A stretch of 64,000 nt of DNA from Ferdinandcohnia sp047238305 (GTDB lineage Bacteria > Bacillota > Bacilli > Bacillales > Bacillaceae_L), in assembly GCF_047238305.1 (NCBI RefSeq), contig NZ_JBDFMO010000001.1, positions 1,798,001 through 1,862,000 on the forward strand, given 5' to 3'. The notes under the pieces are model-generated. The model saw only the letters and a list, made by a program, of their open reading frames with translations, did not search any database and was not told the DNA's origin. Below, piece by piece: positions 7,439 to 16,370 of this stretch. A program made the translations under genes and the position numbers. Numbering within the stretch: position 1 is the stretch's first letter; the number at the start of each line of letters is the position of its first letter.

Positions 7439-8983
7439 ATGTCTTTTTTCAAAAAAAGTAAGAAGGAACCTCAGCAGCAACAATCAAATCCTAGCGAGAA
7501 GCCAGGACCAAACGAGAAACTGATTAGCTCACAGCTAGAAGAGAATCTTACTGAAATAAAAAACATTTTCAGTAAAACGCCTGATTTGGTTGTGACAAAT
7601 CTTGTGATTAAACAAACAAATGCTAAAGCATCCCTCGTCTATCTAGGTGAACTTACTGATTCTACAATGGTCAATGAGCATGTATTAAAACCATTGTTAT
7701 TTCAGGTTGATGTGAATAATGAGAATCCCACACCAAACGTATCAATTGCTCAAATCAAGGAAGCAAATACATGGTCCCGAATTACAGAGGGAGCCTTACA
7801 AGGAAAAAGTATATTATTTGTTGAACAATCTCCAATAGCATTCCTTTTAGATACCGGGAAATGGCCGGAACGTTCCATTGAAGATACCCCGATTGAATCA
7901 TCCGTTTATGCAGAACATATCGGGTTTACTGAATCTGGAAGCAAAAATATTGCACTCATCCGAAAGCATATTAAAAATCAAAATTTAAAAATAGAAGAAT
8001 ACATCATTGGTGAAAGAGGGAAAACTAAGGTCTCCATTTTATATTTAGACGATGTTGCCAACCCGGAGTTGATTAAGGAACTGGATACCCGGATGAATAA
8101 AATTAAGGTTGATAGTATTTCAAATTGTGTAGAATTAGAAGAATATATTGAGGATAATCCCTATTCGCCATTCCCACAATTTCTTATAACGGAGCGAACT
8201 GATTTTTCAGCATTGGAAATTTTAGCAGGAAGAATGGTCGTGGTGGTAGATGGAGCACCAAATGTCTTAGTGGCTCCAGCGACATTTTTTTCATTTTTTA
8301 AAAGCATGGATGATTATACCGCACGTTGGTTGGTGGCCTCCTTTATCCGCCTGTTAAGGTATGTTGGTTTTTTTATGGCCATCTTTTTACCGGCGACTTA
8401 TATCGCGGTGATTGCGTTTCATTTCGAAGTGATTCCCTTGAAATTGCTGATGTCCATTGGGGTGTCGAGGGAACGAGTGCCATTTCCGCCGTTCATTGAA
8501 GCTTTAATTATGGAGATTGCTCTGGAGATGCTACGTGAGGCCGGAATTCGACTGCCCGCAAAGATTGGGCAAACCGTTGGAATTGTGGGTGGTATTGTCA
8601 TTGGACAGGCTGCTGTACAGGCTGGGATAGTCAGTAATATTATGGTCATTGTTGTTGCATTAACAGCCGTGGCCTCGTTTATCATCCCAAATTATCAGAT
8701 GGGAGCCTCCATTCGGCTTATCCGATTTCCAATGATGATTATTGCTTCTTTATTTGGTTTTGTTGGATTAAGTGTAGGTTTAATGACACTAATCATCCAT
8801 CTTATTGAGTTAAAATCACTTGGGATCTCATATGCTAGTCCAGTTTCACCCTTGCGATTTCAGGACTGGAAGGATTTGTTTATTCGATTCCCACAATGGT
8901 CTATCCTCAAACGTCCGGTTAGTGCGATGGCCACTCAATTAAGAAGGGCCGATTCTAGTCGTCCAAAGGGTGACAAAAAATGA
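7439..8983 (+). CDS. Spore germinant receptor A subunit (operon 1)
   Basis: GerA-family subunit of 514 residues, located in the spore inner membrane. The N-terminus is a hydrophilic, Lys/Gln-rich segment followed by a soluble globular domain (about residues 35-280) with the conserved EEYIEDNPYSPFPQF stretch near 237-251, and then five or so membrane segments between about 290 and 480, including the family region around PPFIEALIMEIALEMLREAG. First gene of gerA-gerB-gerC order, overlapping the B gene by four bases. Receptor binds germinants together with B and C subunits. ATG preceded by TAGGTGGG. Germinant not predictable. Confidence 0.93.
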   Translation: MSFFKKSKKEPQQQQSNPSEKPGPNEKLISSQLEENLTEIKNIFSKTPDLVVTNLVIKQTNAKASLVYLGELTDSTMVNEHVLKPLLFQVDVNNENPTPNVSIAQIKEANTWSRITEGALQGKSILFVEQSPIAFLLDTGKWPERSIEDTPIESSVYAEHIGFTESGSKNIALIRKHIKNQNLKIEEYIIGERGKTKVSILYLDDVANPELIKELDTRMNKIKVDSISNCVELEEYIEDNPYSPFPQFLITERTDFSALEILAGRMVVVVDGAPNVLVAPATFFSFFKSMDDYTARWLVASFIRLLRYVGFFMAIFLPATYIAVIAFHFEVIPLKLLMSIGVSRERVPFPPFIEALIMEIALEMLREAGIRLPAKIGQTVGIVGGIVIGQAAVQAGIVSNIMVIVVALTAVASFIIPNYQMGASIRLIRFPMMIIASLFGFVGLSVGLMTLIIHLIELKSLGISYASPVSPLRFQDWKDLFIRFPQWSILKRPVSAMATQLRRADSSRPKGDKK

Positions 8984-10080
8984 TGAATGTTCAAGGAAAG
9001 CAAATCACATTGTTACAGTTCATCTTATTAATTCATGGTGTTCAAATTGGGGTTGGCGTCCTTACCTTACCTCGAGATTTAGCAGAAAAGGCGGGGACTG
9101 ATGGGTGGATCGGCATTATTGTAGGGTGGTTCATTGCTACAGTTACTAGTTTAATTATTATTCAAATTATGAAAAAACACCCGAATGGAACAATTCTTGA
9201 CCTGTTGACATTTTACTTTGGCAAGTGGGTAGGAAAAGTGGGTGGGGTGATCCTTGCTGCGTATTTTGCTTTTTTAGCCCTCTACTCGTTTATTACAGAA
9301 GCGATGTTTATACAAGCCTGGGTCTTACCTCGTGCATCCATATCTTTACTCTTGATATTGCTAGCGATCCCTTCGTATTTATTGGTCCGTAACAATATTC
9401 AAATTATTGGCAGATATTCTGTGGTTGTTTTTTTTATGACGATTTGGATCATTTTCTTTTATATGCTTTCATTAAAAGAAGCCCAATTCCTGAATCTACT
9501 TCCCCTACTAAAGGAAGGGTGGCATCCAGTCATTAAAACTGTAAAAATAACCATTATCACATTTGTTGGCTTTGAAATCGCCTTTTTCCTTTATCCTTAT
9601 TTACAAAAGAAGGAATACGCTTCAATTGGCGTTGTCATTGCGAATACAATTACAATGTTTGCCTATTTGATGATTACTCTTATGGCATTTGTTGTTTTTA
9701 GCCCTGATGAAATTACAAAATATAATGAACCAACCATCTCCATCCTGAAGGTCATTGAGCTTACATTTATTGAACGATTAGAGATTGTTTTGTTCGCTTT
9801 ATACATATTTGTCATGTCTACAAAAGTCCTCCCACTTATGTTTGTATCTGTCTTTAGTACAAGTTGGTTATTTGGTAAAGAGGAACACACAAAACCGTTA
9901 TTTTGGGTACTCGTATTTAGTGTGATTTATGTGATTTTGTTTCCTCCTTCTACGAATATTAGTTTGATATGGCGTGGGGAATTAGAGACACTAAGCTATC
10001 TCTTTACGTACGCTTTCCCTATTTGTTTATGGGGATATGTACTCATACATGGTCTTTTTAAAAGGAGGAGCATGAAATGA
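8980..10080 (+). CDS. Spore germinant receptor B subunit (operon 1)
   Basis: GerB-family (endospore germination permease) subunit of 366 residues with ten predicted membrane segments, related to amino acid/polyamine permeases. The N-terminal ITLLQFILLIHGVQIGVGVL and PRDLAEKAGTDGWIGI match the family. It is thought to carry the germinant-binding pocket. The start ATG overlaps the stop of the A subunit (ATGA), and the stop overlaps the C subunit start in the same way, so the three are made as a translationally coupled set. Confidence 0.93.
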   Translation: MMNVQGKQITLLQFILLIHGVQIGVGVLTLPRDLAEKAGTDGWIGIIVGWFIATVTSLIIIQIMKKHPNGTILDLLTFYFGKWVGKVGGVILAAYFAFLALYSFITEAMFIQAWVLPRASISLLLILLAIPSYLLVRNNIQIIGRYSVVVFFMTIWIIFFYMLSLKEAQFLNLLPLLKEGWHPVIKTVKITIITFVGFEIAFFLYPYLQKKEYASIGVVIANTITMFAYLMITLMAFVVFSPDEITKYNEPTISILKVIELTFIERLEIVLFALYIFVMSTKVLPLMFVSVFSTSWLFGKEEHTKPLFWVLVFSVIYVILFPPSTNISLIWRGELETLSYLFTYAFPICLWGYVLIHGLFKRRSMK

Positions 10081-11207
10081 AACGTTGGTTCCATACTTTT
10101 TTGTTCATTCCACTTTTAATGATGCTCACAAGTTGTGGATACCAAGTTCCTTTGGAGGATACGACGATTGTCTTCATCTTAGGGATTGATCTTGATGAAG
10201 ACAATAATCTCATTTTCTATGAGTCCAGTCCTGTATTTAATAAGGGAGCAAAGGTTCAAACCGAGACATATCACACAAAAGCGGATACGATACGAGATTC
10301 TAAGAAGTATTTTGATGCAGTAGAAAGTGGCGAGGTTACAGGTGCCAAAATCCAGGTCCTTTTATTGGGAAAAAGGGTTGTGGAACATGAAGATTGGTTT
10401 CCGATGTTAGATACGTTGTACAGGAACAGTAATTTTTCGCTTAATACAAGAGTTGTCGTTGTGGACGGGAAAGTATCGGATGTTATCAACTACGAGCCGA
10501 AAAGCAATGCATATCTTGTCATGTATTTGAAGAATGTCATTGATAAAAATCATAAACGAACGAGGACGGAAAAAGGGACCCTTCAACAATTCCATTCTGA
10601 GATTTATGACAAGGGAGTGACACCAGCTTTATCCAATGTGAGAAAGGGGGAAAGGGTTGAAGTGATTGGAAACGTGTTGCTTAATGATCGTGGGAAATAT
10701 GTTGACTCTCTTGATTTATCAGAATCAACGTTATTCCTTTTTTTAAAACATAATCAGAAACATCCAATTAGTTACACGACAATCACAATACCGACTGATA
10801 ATGAGGACGGAATTTTTCATAAGCATGATCTGAGTTTTGAAGTGGCAGATGTGAAGTCTAAAATTAAAACATCAAATGAAACGGACAAGTTTAAATTTGA
10901 TGTCAAAGTCTCCATGTCCATTTTTATTCTCGAAAGTTTATTATCTATGGATATAAAAACAAATGAAAAGAAAATCAAGGAAATAATTGAGGACCGATTA
11001 AAAACGGAATATGAAAAACTGTTTAAAAAAATCCAAAGTCATAAAATTGACCCAATTGGATTTGGAATCTACGCTAGAGCCTATCAGTACGAACATTTCA
11101 AAAAAGTCCAAGATAATTGGGGCGAAGCACTATCACAAGCCGATATCAACATATCCGTCGAAATCGACATCAAAGGCATGGGCACAGTCAACGAAACCAG
11201 CAAATAA
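10077..11207 (+). CDS. Spore germinant receptor C lipoprotein (operon 1)
   Basis: Ger(x)C-family lipoprotein of 376 residues, anchored on the outer face of the spore inner membrane. Signal sequence with lipobox LTSC puts the lipidated cysteine at residue 20. It then runs through the domain beginning TTIVFILGIDLDEDNNLIF to the C-terminal domain with FGIYARAYQYEHFKKVQDNW. After the cysteine it has GYQVPLEDT rather than the WDRxE motif seen in the second operon. Start overlaps gerB by four bases. The 3' end is followed directly by a copy of the short repeat family. Confidence 0.93.
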   Translation: MKRWFHTFLFIPLLMMLTSCGYQVPLEDTTIVFILGIDLDEDNNLIFYESSPVFNKGAKVQTETYHTKADTIRDSKKYFDAVESGEVTGAKIQVLLLGKRVVEHEDWFPMLDTLYRNSNFSLNTRVVVVDGKVSDVINYEPKSNAYLVMYLKNVIDKNHKRTRTEKGTLQQFHSEIYDKGVTPALSNVRKGERVEVIGNVLLNDRGKYVDSLDLSESTLFLFLKHNQKHPISYTTITIPTDNEDGIFHKHDLSFEVADVKSKIKTSNETDKFKFDVKVSMSIFILESLLSMDIKTNEKKIKEIIEDRLKTEYEKLFKKIQSHKIDPIGFGIYARAYQYEHFKKVQDNWGEALSQADINISVEIDIKGMGTVNETSK

Positions 11208-11208
11208 C

Positions 11209-11239
11209 GACAGGCACCACAGGGACGGTTCTCGTGGCT
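11209..11239. repeat. GGGACAGG-type short repeat, copy 1 (degenerate)
   Basis: Contains GACAGGCACC and GGGACGGTTCTCGTGGC, related to the dispersed GGGACAGGttCCttGTCCC palindrome. Immediately follows the gerC stop codon. Confidence 0.5.
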
Positions 11240-11301
11240 CTGCCGAGACAAATTCCAGTTCCACCCACGGCTCCGCCGCAAAAAAACCGATCCAAATATC
11301 A

Positions 11302-11331
11302 AAGCCTGAATCCATAATCGGATTCAGGCTT
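11302..11331. terminator. Strong hairpin after ger operon 1
   Basis: AAGCCTGAATCC pairs perfectly with GGATTCAGGCTT around six bases. The tail is not T-rich, so it may stabilise the mRNA end rather than terminate; a second hairpin with a T-run follows at 11371. Confidence 0.6.
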
Positions 11332-11370
11332 CTTGTGGTAGTTTATGGTATTATTGATTTATCAAAGAGT

Positions 11371-11397
11371 ATAACCCTCTACACGAGGGTTATTTTT
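11371..11397 (+). terminator. Intrinsic terminator
   Basis: ATAACCCTC pairs with GAGGGTTAT around a five-base loop and is followed by TTTTT. Probable end of ger operon 1 transcript. Confidence 0.8.
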
Positions 11398-11408
11398 CCA
11401 TAAAATGG

Positions 11409-11435
11409 TGGGCCACGGAACCTATCCTGTGACCC
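11409..11435. repeat. Short palindromic repeat, copy 2, ahead of the response regulator
   Basis: GGGCCACGGAACCTATCCTG followed by TGACCC. Closest relative is the copy at 19917-19944; both continue into a similar tail carrying a GGTGG stretch and the next start codon. Confidence 0.6.
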
Positions 11436-11454
11436 AGAAGGAAATGGTGGTAGT

Positions 11455-12150
11455 GTGTTTAAGATATTGTTGATCGAAGATGATGTGACGTTGTATAACG
11501 AGATTCGGGAGCGTCTGTCCCAATGGTCGTATGATGTGTACGGAATCAAGGATTTTGGCAATGTAATGAAGGAGTTTACTAGTATCCAGCCCGACCTGGT
11601 TATTATTGATATTCAATTACCGAAGTTTGATGGTTTTCACTGGTGCCGGATGATTCGAACGCACTCCAAGGTCCCAATTATTTTTCTGTCATCAAGGGAC
11701 CACCCAACCGATATGGTGATGTCAATGCAACTGGGTGCCGATGATTTTGTTCAGAAGCCATTTCATTTCGATGTTCTAATTGCGAAGATTCAAGCCGTCC
11801 TAAGACGAGTCTACAACTATAGCCTTGAACAGCAAATCCATTTGAAAATCTGGAACGGAGCTTCTATTGATTACGTAAAAAACACCGTGCAAAATGAAAC
11901 CGGAACAATTGAGTTAACGAAAAATGAAATGTTTATATTGAAAATCCTAATTGAACATGTGAATCAAATCGTCAGCCGCGAGGAGCTCATTAAAAGCCTA
12001 TGGGATGACGAACGTTTTGTAAGTGATAACACACTAACTGTAAACGTCAACCGTTTGAGAAAGCGGCTCGAAGAAATTGGACTGGGTCAACATATTGAAA
12101 CAAAAGTGGGACAAGGGTATTTGGCAAGGGAAGAGGTAGGCACCGAATGA
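11455..12150 (+). CDS. OmpR-family response regulator, BceR-like
   Basis: Cytosolic regulator of 231 residues. Receiver domain at 1-115 with acidic pocket ED (9-10), phospho-acceptor D52 in IIDIQLPKFDG, and K101 in VQKPFHFD. Winged-helix DNA-binding domain at about 130-225 with SREELIKSLWDDERFVSDNT and LTVNVNRLRKRLEEIGL. GTG start with AGAAGGAAATGG upstream. Overlaps the sensor kinase gene by four bases. With the following three genes it forms a Bce-type peptide-sensing and detoxification module, as known for bacitracin and other cell-wall-active peptides in Firmicutes. Confidence 0.92.
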   Translation: MFKILLIEDDVTLYNEIRERLSQWSYDVYGIKDFGNVMKEFTSIQPDLVIIDIQLPKFDGFHWCRMIRTHSKVPIIFLSSRDHPTDMVMSMQLGADDFVQKPFHFDVLIAKIQAVLRRVYNYSLEQQIHLKIWNGASIDYVKNTVQNETGTIELTKNEMFILKILIEHVNQIVSREELIKSLWDDERFVSDNTLTVNVNRLRKRLEEIGLGQHIETKVGQGYLAREEVGTE

Positions 12151-13151
12151 TCAAGAAGTTTCTCGTCGAAAGGCGAAGTTGGATTCTATTTTTCTGTCTT
12201 GTCCAAGGCCTCATTTTGTTAATTGGGTATCTTGATTCAACCCTATCATTACGTTCTATGCTCTATATTGTCTTTGTCTTTTTTGTCATTTTTACCTTGT
12301 TTCTTATCATTCGTTACAATCGGGAAGTTTCCTTTTATCAAAACCTAGATGATTGGGACCCAATTGTCGGTGTTGATAGTCTTCAAGAAGGAAAGACTCC
12401 ATTTGAAAAAATGGTAGAATCCACTCTCAAACAGCAACATCATTTTTATTTAAGTGAGATAAGCCGTCACGCGACAAGCGTTGAGCAGGAAAAAGATGAG
12501 TTATTATCTTGGATTCATGAAGTGAAGACTCCACTTACAACTTTGAAATTAATGATTGAAAGAGTAGAAGACCACAGATTAAAAGAGCAATTGATGTCAG
12601 AATGGCTTCGGGTCCACTTGCTACTCGATCAACAATTGCATCAACGCCGAATCCCTTTCATGGAAAATGACCTTTTTATCGAAAAGGTTGATTTGGAAAA
12701 GCTCCTAATACCAGAAATCCAATCATTAAAATCGTGGTGTTTTCAAAAAGGAATCGGTTTTGACATGTCATTTGAGGTTTCAGAGGTGTACTCTGACGGA
12801 AAATGGCTTCAATTTATTTTACGTCAACTTCTAACAAATGCGGTCAAATACAGTGAAAACGCCGATATTGAGATTCGTAGCTATCAAAAAAATGAAACTG
12901 TTATTCTGGAAATCCAGGATTACGGTCGTGGAATAAAAGAGAAAGACCTGTCACGCATCTTTGAAAAAGGCTTCACGTCCACAACCGATCATCGGGATCA
13001 TGCCGCAACGGGCATGGGTCTCTATCTTACAAAAAATGCGGCCAAACCGTTAAAAATACATATAAATGTCGAGTCTATATATGGAGAGGGTACGACTATT
13101 ACATTGACCTTTCCAAGGAAAAATGATTTTCTTAAGCTAACAAGCATGTGA
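12147..13151 (+). CDS. Intramembrane-sensing histidine kinase, BceS-like
   Basis: Kinase of 334 residues with two closely spaced membrane segments (about 10-30 and 37-56) and no extracellular sensor domain, the hallmark of intramembrane-sensing BceS kinases that read the flux of the partner ABC transporter. Phospho-acceptor H124 in HEVKTPL, N231 in LLTNAVKYS, then DYGRGI, FEKGFT and GMGLYLTK complete the ATPase domain. Overlaps the regulator gene by four bases. The stop codon lies inside an inverted repeat at 13142-13169 that separates it from the transporter genes. Confidence 0.92.
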   Translation: MIKKFLVERRSWILFFCLVQGLILLIGYLDSTLSLRSMLYIVFVFFVIFTLFLIIRYNREVSFYQNLDDWDPIVGVDSLQEGKTPFEKMVESTLKQQHHFYLSEISRHATSVEQEKDELLSWIHEVKTPLTTLKLMIERVEDHRLKEQLMSEWLRVHLLLDQQLHQRRIPFMENDLFIEKVDLEKLLIPEIQSLKSWCFQKGIGFDMSFEVSEVYSDGKWLQFILRQLLTNAVKYSENADIEIRSYQKNETVILEIQDYGRGIKEKDLSRIFEKGFTSTTDHRDHAATGMGLYLTKNAAKPLKIHINVESIYGEGTTITLTFPRKNDFLKLTSM

Positions 13152-13169
13152 CGAAAATGTCACATGCTT
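13142..13169. promoter_or_regulatory. Inverted repeat between kinase and ABC transporter genes
   Basis: AAGCATGTGAC and GTCACATGCTT are a perfect 11-base dyad with a six-base spacer. The inner GTGAC-n6-GTCAC resembles the inverted-repeat sites of BceR-type regulators (TnACA-n4-TGTAA as I recall), so it may be the operator of the transporter genes; a weak terminator is the alternative. Confidence 0.45.
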
Positions 13170-13242
13170 TCATGTTTTGTTCGCTGATTCGAAGGAAAAA
13201 GAGCCGAATCCTGTCTATGATAAAGATAAGGAGTTGATCAGA

Positions 13243-13998
13243 TTGAATATTTTAGAAGCAAATAAAATAATTAAAACGTACGGAAACAAGTGGAACCGCC
13301 AAGAGGTTTTAAAAGGAATTGATATAGAGGTAAAAAAGGGGGAGTTTGTTGGGATCATGGGTCCTTCAGGTTCTGGTAAAACGACTTTGCTAAACGTGCT
13401 TTCATCGATTGACCGGGTGAGTTCAGGTTCGATACGAGTTGAAGGTAAGGAATTTACGAGCATGAAGGATAAGGAACTAGCTGGGTTTCGAAAACGTCAT
13501 CTCGGGTTTATTTTTCAGGAATACCATCTATTAGATACCTTAACAGTCAAAGAAAATATTATGCTACCATTGACGGTTAATAAGATTTCGCCTAAGGCTG
13601 CGCAAATCATGTTTGAAGATGTAGCAAAGGAATTAGGCATTTTTGAAGTGAAGGATAAGTATCCAAATGAAATTTCAGGTGGACAGAAGCAAAGGACTTC
13701 AGCAGCGCGTGCTTTCGTTCATGAGCCTAGCATTATTTTTGCGGATGAACCGACGGGTGCGCTCGATTCGAAATCTGCTTCAGATTTACTGAATAAATTA
13801 AGTGACTTAAACGAAAAACGAGAAGCGACGATTGTCATGGTGACCCATGACCCGCAAGCAGCCAGCTATTGCAGCCGTGTGATTTTTATTAGGGATGGGC
13901 AAATCTTTACCAAATTAAATCGTGGCGAGGAGAGTAGGCAGGACTTCTTTAACGATATCATTAAGACGCAAGCCGTGTTAGGTGGGGTGAGAGCATGA
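13243..13998 (+). CDS. Bce-type ABC transporter ATPase
   Basis: ATP-binding subunit of 252 residues of a peptide-resistance ABC transporter (BceA/MacB-like). Walker A GPSGSGKT at 40-47, Q-loop in FIFQEYHLL, signature ISGGQKQRT, Walker B IIFADEPTGALD, and H-loop VTHDP are all present. The frame is open from 13177, but TTG at 13243 is preferred: AAGGAG lies nine bases upstream and the protein then has the family length and starts at the first beta strand. Overlaps the permease gene by four bases. Confidence 0.92.
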   Translation: MNILEANKIIKTYGNKWNRQEVLKGIDIEVKKGEFVGIMGPSGSGKTTLLNVLSSIDRVSSGSIRVEGKEFTSMKDKELAGFRKRHLGFIFQEYHLLDTLTVKENIMLPLTVNKISPKAAQIMFEDVAKELGIFEVKDKYPNEISGGQKQRTSAARAFVHEPSIIFADEPTGALDSKSASDLLNKLSDLNEKREATIVMVTHDPQAASYCSRVIFIRDGQIFTKLNRGEESRQDFFNDIIKTQAVLGGVRA

Positions 13999-15932
13999 GC
14001 TTTAAAAGCCTCATCTTTCGAAATTTAGTAAAGAACATCAAAAATTATTACTTATATGTATTTGCGCTTATTTTTAGTGTCTCGTTGTATTTTGCTTTTG
14101 TAACGCTACAGTATGATCCAGCGATGGATGTAACAGATGGTTCGGTTAAAGGGGCTGCAGCGATGAAAGCTGCGTCCCTCATGCTTATTGCCATCGTCAT
14201 GGTATTCCTTGTCTATGCCAATACGTTGTTTATTAAGCGTCGTGGTAAAGAAATTGGCTTGTTCCAACTAGTCGGAATTTCAAAAAGAAAGACTTTTTGG
14301 ATCTTAAGTGTTGAAAATATGATTCTGTATTTTAGCTCGATGATCATTGGAATCTTCCTTGGTTTCGTTTCGTCAAAACTCGTGATGATGATTCTTTTGA
14401 AAATCATTGGGATTGATGAGGTTGCAAAATTGCGATTTTCAACAGAAGCACTTGTACAAACCGTGATTGTGTTTGCGGCGATTTATGTGTTAATCATGGC
14501 GCTGAATGCGTTGTTTATTAAACAGCAGCAAATTTTATCATTGTTCCATACCACTTCAACATCAGAGGAGAGAAAACGGAAGGTCTCTGTGCTTGAAGTT
14601 ATTATGGGAATTCTCGGACTTGCGCTTATTATATTTGGATACTTTTTATCAACGAAATTATTTGATGGTCAGTTTACAATGATGGATCAAATGTTTATGG
14701 TGATGATAGTGATTCTGGGGTCCGTGATTATCGGAACGTATTTCTTTTACAAGGGCTCCATCCGGTTTATTTTTAATCTGATTCGTAAAAAGGATAATGG
14801 ATATCTCTCGGTGAATAAAGTGTTGTCCTTATCTTCGATTATGTTTCGGATGAGATCGAATTCGGTGTTGCTAACTGTGATCACAACCGTGTCTGCATTG
14901 GCACTCGGGTTGTTATCGCTCACCTACATTTCGTATTATTCTGCAGAAAAAGCAGCGGGAGAGGCTGTCGTGAATGACTTTTCGATTCCGAACGAGGAGC
15001 GCGCAAAGCAATACACTGATTTGCTGGACACTGCGCACATTAACTATACGAAAACTGAGATTGATTTGATGAATGTGAAGACGGATTTATCAAACGTCAT
15101 AGATATGGAAGAATCAGAGATGCTGGATCTCACGGCTCCAATGACGGTTGTATCGGACCGTTTTGTCGAGGGTATTGATGTGGCTGAAAATGAATCGGTG
15201 TTCGTGAATAGCAACTCAGCGATCCAAGCATTCATGACCTTTAAAACGGGAACTTTTACCATGTCCGGAAAAACCAAAACCTTCGAGTTGGAATATATGA
15301 AGTATGAAGATAAACGTTTACTTCCATTGCGATTAACAGGCGGAGGATTCCCAGTTGCTGTTGTCGATGACAAGGTATTCCAGCAATTAGCGGCAGACGT
15401 TGACCCAGAAGTGGTGACTGAGTTTCCAAAATATGTAGGAATTGATATTGACAAAAGGTCTGAGCTACAAGAAGCCAATCAACTTTTCAATGACCTAGAA
15501 TTAGGGCAATGGGCAGGACATCAGTCACAGCTCGATATTTTAACAATGCAAAAACAAAACATGGGCTTCATGATGTTTATCGTCGGATTTCTCGGATTGA
15601 CTTTCTTAATTACATCGGGTTGTATCCTTTACTTCAAGCAAATGGATGAAGGCGAGGAGGAAAAAGGCAGCTACACGATTTTACGTAAACTAGGGTTTAC
15701 AAGAACAGATTTATTAAACGGAATCAAGGCGAAGCAATTGTTTAACTTTGGTATCCCGTTAATCGTTGGGCTGTGTCATAGCTATTTTGCGGTAAAATCA
15801 GGCTGGTTCTTCTTCGGAACCGAGCTATGGACACCGATGATCATTGTCATGGTGTTCTATACGTTGCTGTACTCCGTCTTCGGGATTTTATCAGTGATGT
15901 ACTACAAAAAATTGATAAAAGAAGCATTGTAA
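13995..15932 (+). CDS. Bce-type ABC transporter permease (FtsX family)
   Basis: Permease of 645 residues with ten predicted membrane segments and the large extracellular domain (about residues 315-515) between segments 7 and 8 that is characteristic of BceB proteins and mediates peptide recognition and signalling to the kinase. Ends with a pair of FtsX-type helices and PMIIVMVFYTLLYSVFGILS. Overlaps the ATPase gene by four bases. The target peptide cannot be predicted. A short palindromic repeat and a terminator follow. Confidence 0.92.
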   Translation: MSFKSLIFRNLVKNIKNYYLYVFALIFSVSLYFAFVTLQYDPAMDVTDGSVKGAAAMKAASLMLIAIVMVFLVYANTLFIKRRGKEIGLFQLVGISKRKTFWILSVENMILYFSSMIIGIFLGFVSSKLVMMILLKIIGIDEVAKLRFSTEALVQTVIVFAAIYVLIMALNALFIKQQQILSLFHTTSTSEERKRKVSVLEVIMGILGLALIIFGYFLSTKLFDGQFTMMDQMFMVMIVILGSVIIGTYFFYKGSIRFIFNLIRKKDNGYLSVNKVLSLSSIMFRMRSNSVLLTVITTVSALALGLLSLTYISYYSAEKAAGEAVVNDFSIPNEERAKQYTDLLDTAHINYTKTEIDLMNVKTDLSNVIDMEESEMLDLTAPMTVVSDRFVEGIDVAENESVFVNSNSAIQAFMTFKTGTFTMSGKTKTFELEYMKYEDKRLLPLRLTGGGFPVAVVDDKVFQQLAADVDPEVVTEFPKYVGIDIDKRSELQEANQLFNDLELGQWAGHQSQLDILTMQKQNMGFMMFIVGFLGLTFLITSGCILYFKQMDEGEEEKGSYTILRKLGFTRTDLLNGIKAKQLFNFGIPLIVGLCHSYFAVKSGWFFFGTELWTPMIIVMVFYTLLYSVFGILSVMYYKKLIKEAL

Positions 15933-15935
15933 AAT

Positions 15936-15963
15936 GCGGGACAGAGGGACAGGTCCATCGTCC
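15936..15963. repeat. GGGACAGG-type short repeat, copy 3
   Basis: GCGGGACAGAGGGACAGGTC followed by CATCGTCCC. Directly follows the Bce permease stop codon. Confidence 0.65.
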
Positions 15964-16004
15964 CAGCTGATACAGTCTTTAAATGATTGGATACAGGTAT
16001 AATA

Positions 16005-16042
16005 AAGAGCCGATTTCCTTGTATGCGGGAAATCGGCTTTTC
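16005..16042 (+). terminator. Terminator of the Bce transporter genes
   Basis: AGCCGATTTCC pairs with GGAAATCGGCT around an eight-to-nine base loop, with A-rich left and TTTT right flank. Confidence 0.75.
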
Positions 16043-16067
16043 GTGTTTGGTCGTTGTTGTTTTTGTA

Positions 16068-16195
16068 AGCATGAAGACCATTTCGAGCGAAAGCCACGTC
16101 CGAAAAGTCCTTCATAGGAAGATGAAGACCATTGCGAGCGAAAAAATCAATATCGAAATCCTCATCATAAGCCGGATGAAGAGCGCTTGCAGAAA
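16068..16195. repeat. Tandem GAAGACC-type imperfect repeats (locus 1)
   Basis: Two to three degenerate units of roughly 53 bases: ATGAAGACCATTTCGAGCG, then AAAAGTCCTTCAT, then GATGAAGACCATTGCGAGCG and a decayed third. Each unit has a GAAGACC start and a TCCTTCAT end that can pair. Related units occur at 50722-50820. Confidence 0.6.
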
Positions 16196-16266
16196 AATGC
16201 CATTCAAATCTCCCTTTCGCCCAATATCAAATCTATAAAGAAAATTTAGTAATTTTAAAAAAGTAC

Positions 16267-16310
16267 TTGACAAGACTTGCTTATAGGAATTAATCTTTCT
16301 TTAAGGAAAC
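16267..16310 (+). promoter_or_regulatory. Promoter and MntR-type box 1 of mnt operon
   Basis: TTGACA at 16267-16272 with a weak -10 (TTAATC or TAATCT) about 17-18 bases on, followed at once by CTTTCTTTAAGGAAAC (16295-16310), a dyad like Bacillus MntR boxes. The site overlaps the start point, as expected for a repressor. Confidence 0.55.
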
Positions 16311-16354
16311 ATTTTAGCGTGTACAAAAAACGGACTTATTTTTTTGCCCAAAAA

Positions 16355-16370
16355 GTTTCCTTTAGGAAAC
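16355..16370. promoter_or_regulatory. MntR-type box 2
   Basis: GTTTCCTTTAGGAAAC is a perfect GTTTCC/GGAAAC dyad, 60 bases from box 1, both followed by ATTT. Located in the leader of the first gene of the manganese operon. Confidence 0.6.

Noticed and set aside
11011..11403. 130-codon plus-strand frame running out of gerC
   Set aside because: Starts inside gerC in another frame and then reads through a repeat and two hairpins; no independent support.
15044..15478. 144-codon minus-strand frame inside the Bce permease gene
   Set aside because: Serine/threonine-rich antisense shadow of a solid coding region, with no ribosome site.
16068..16195. CRISPR array
   Set aside because: Only two or three degenerate units with no regular identical repeats or unique spacers of constant length, and no cas genes.
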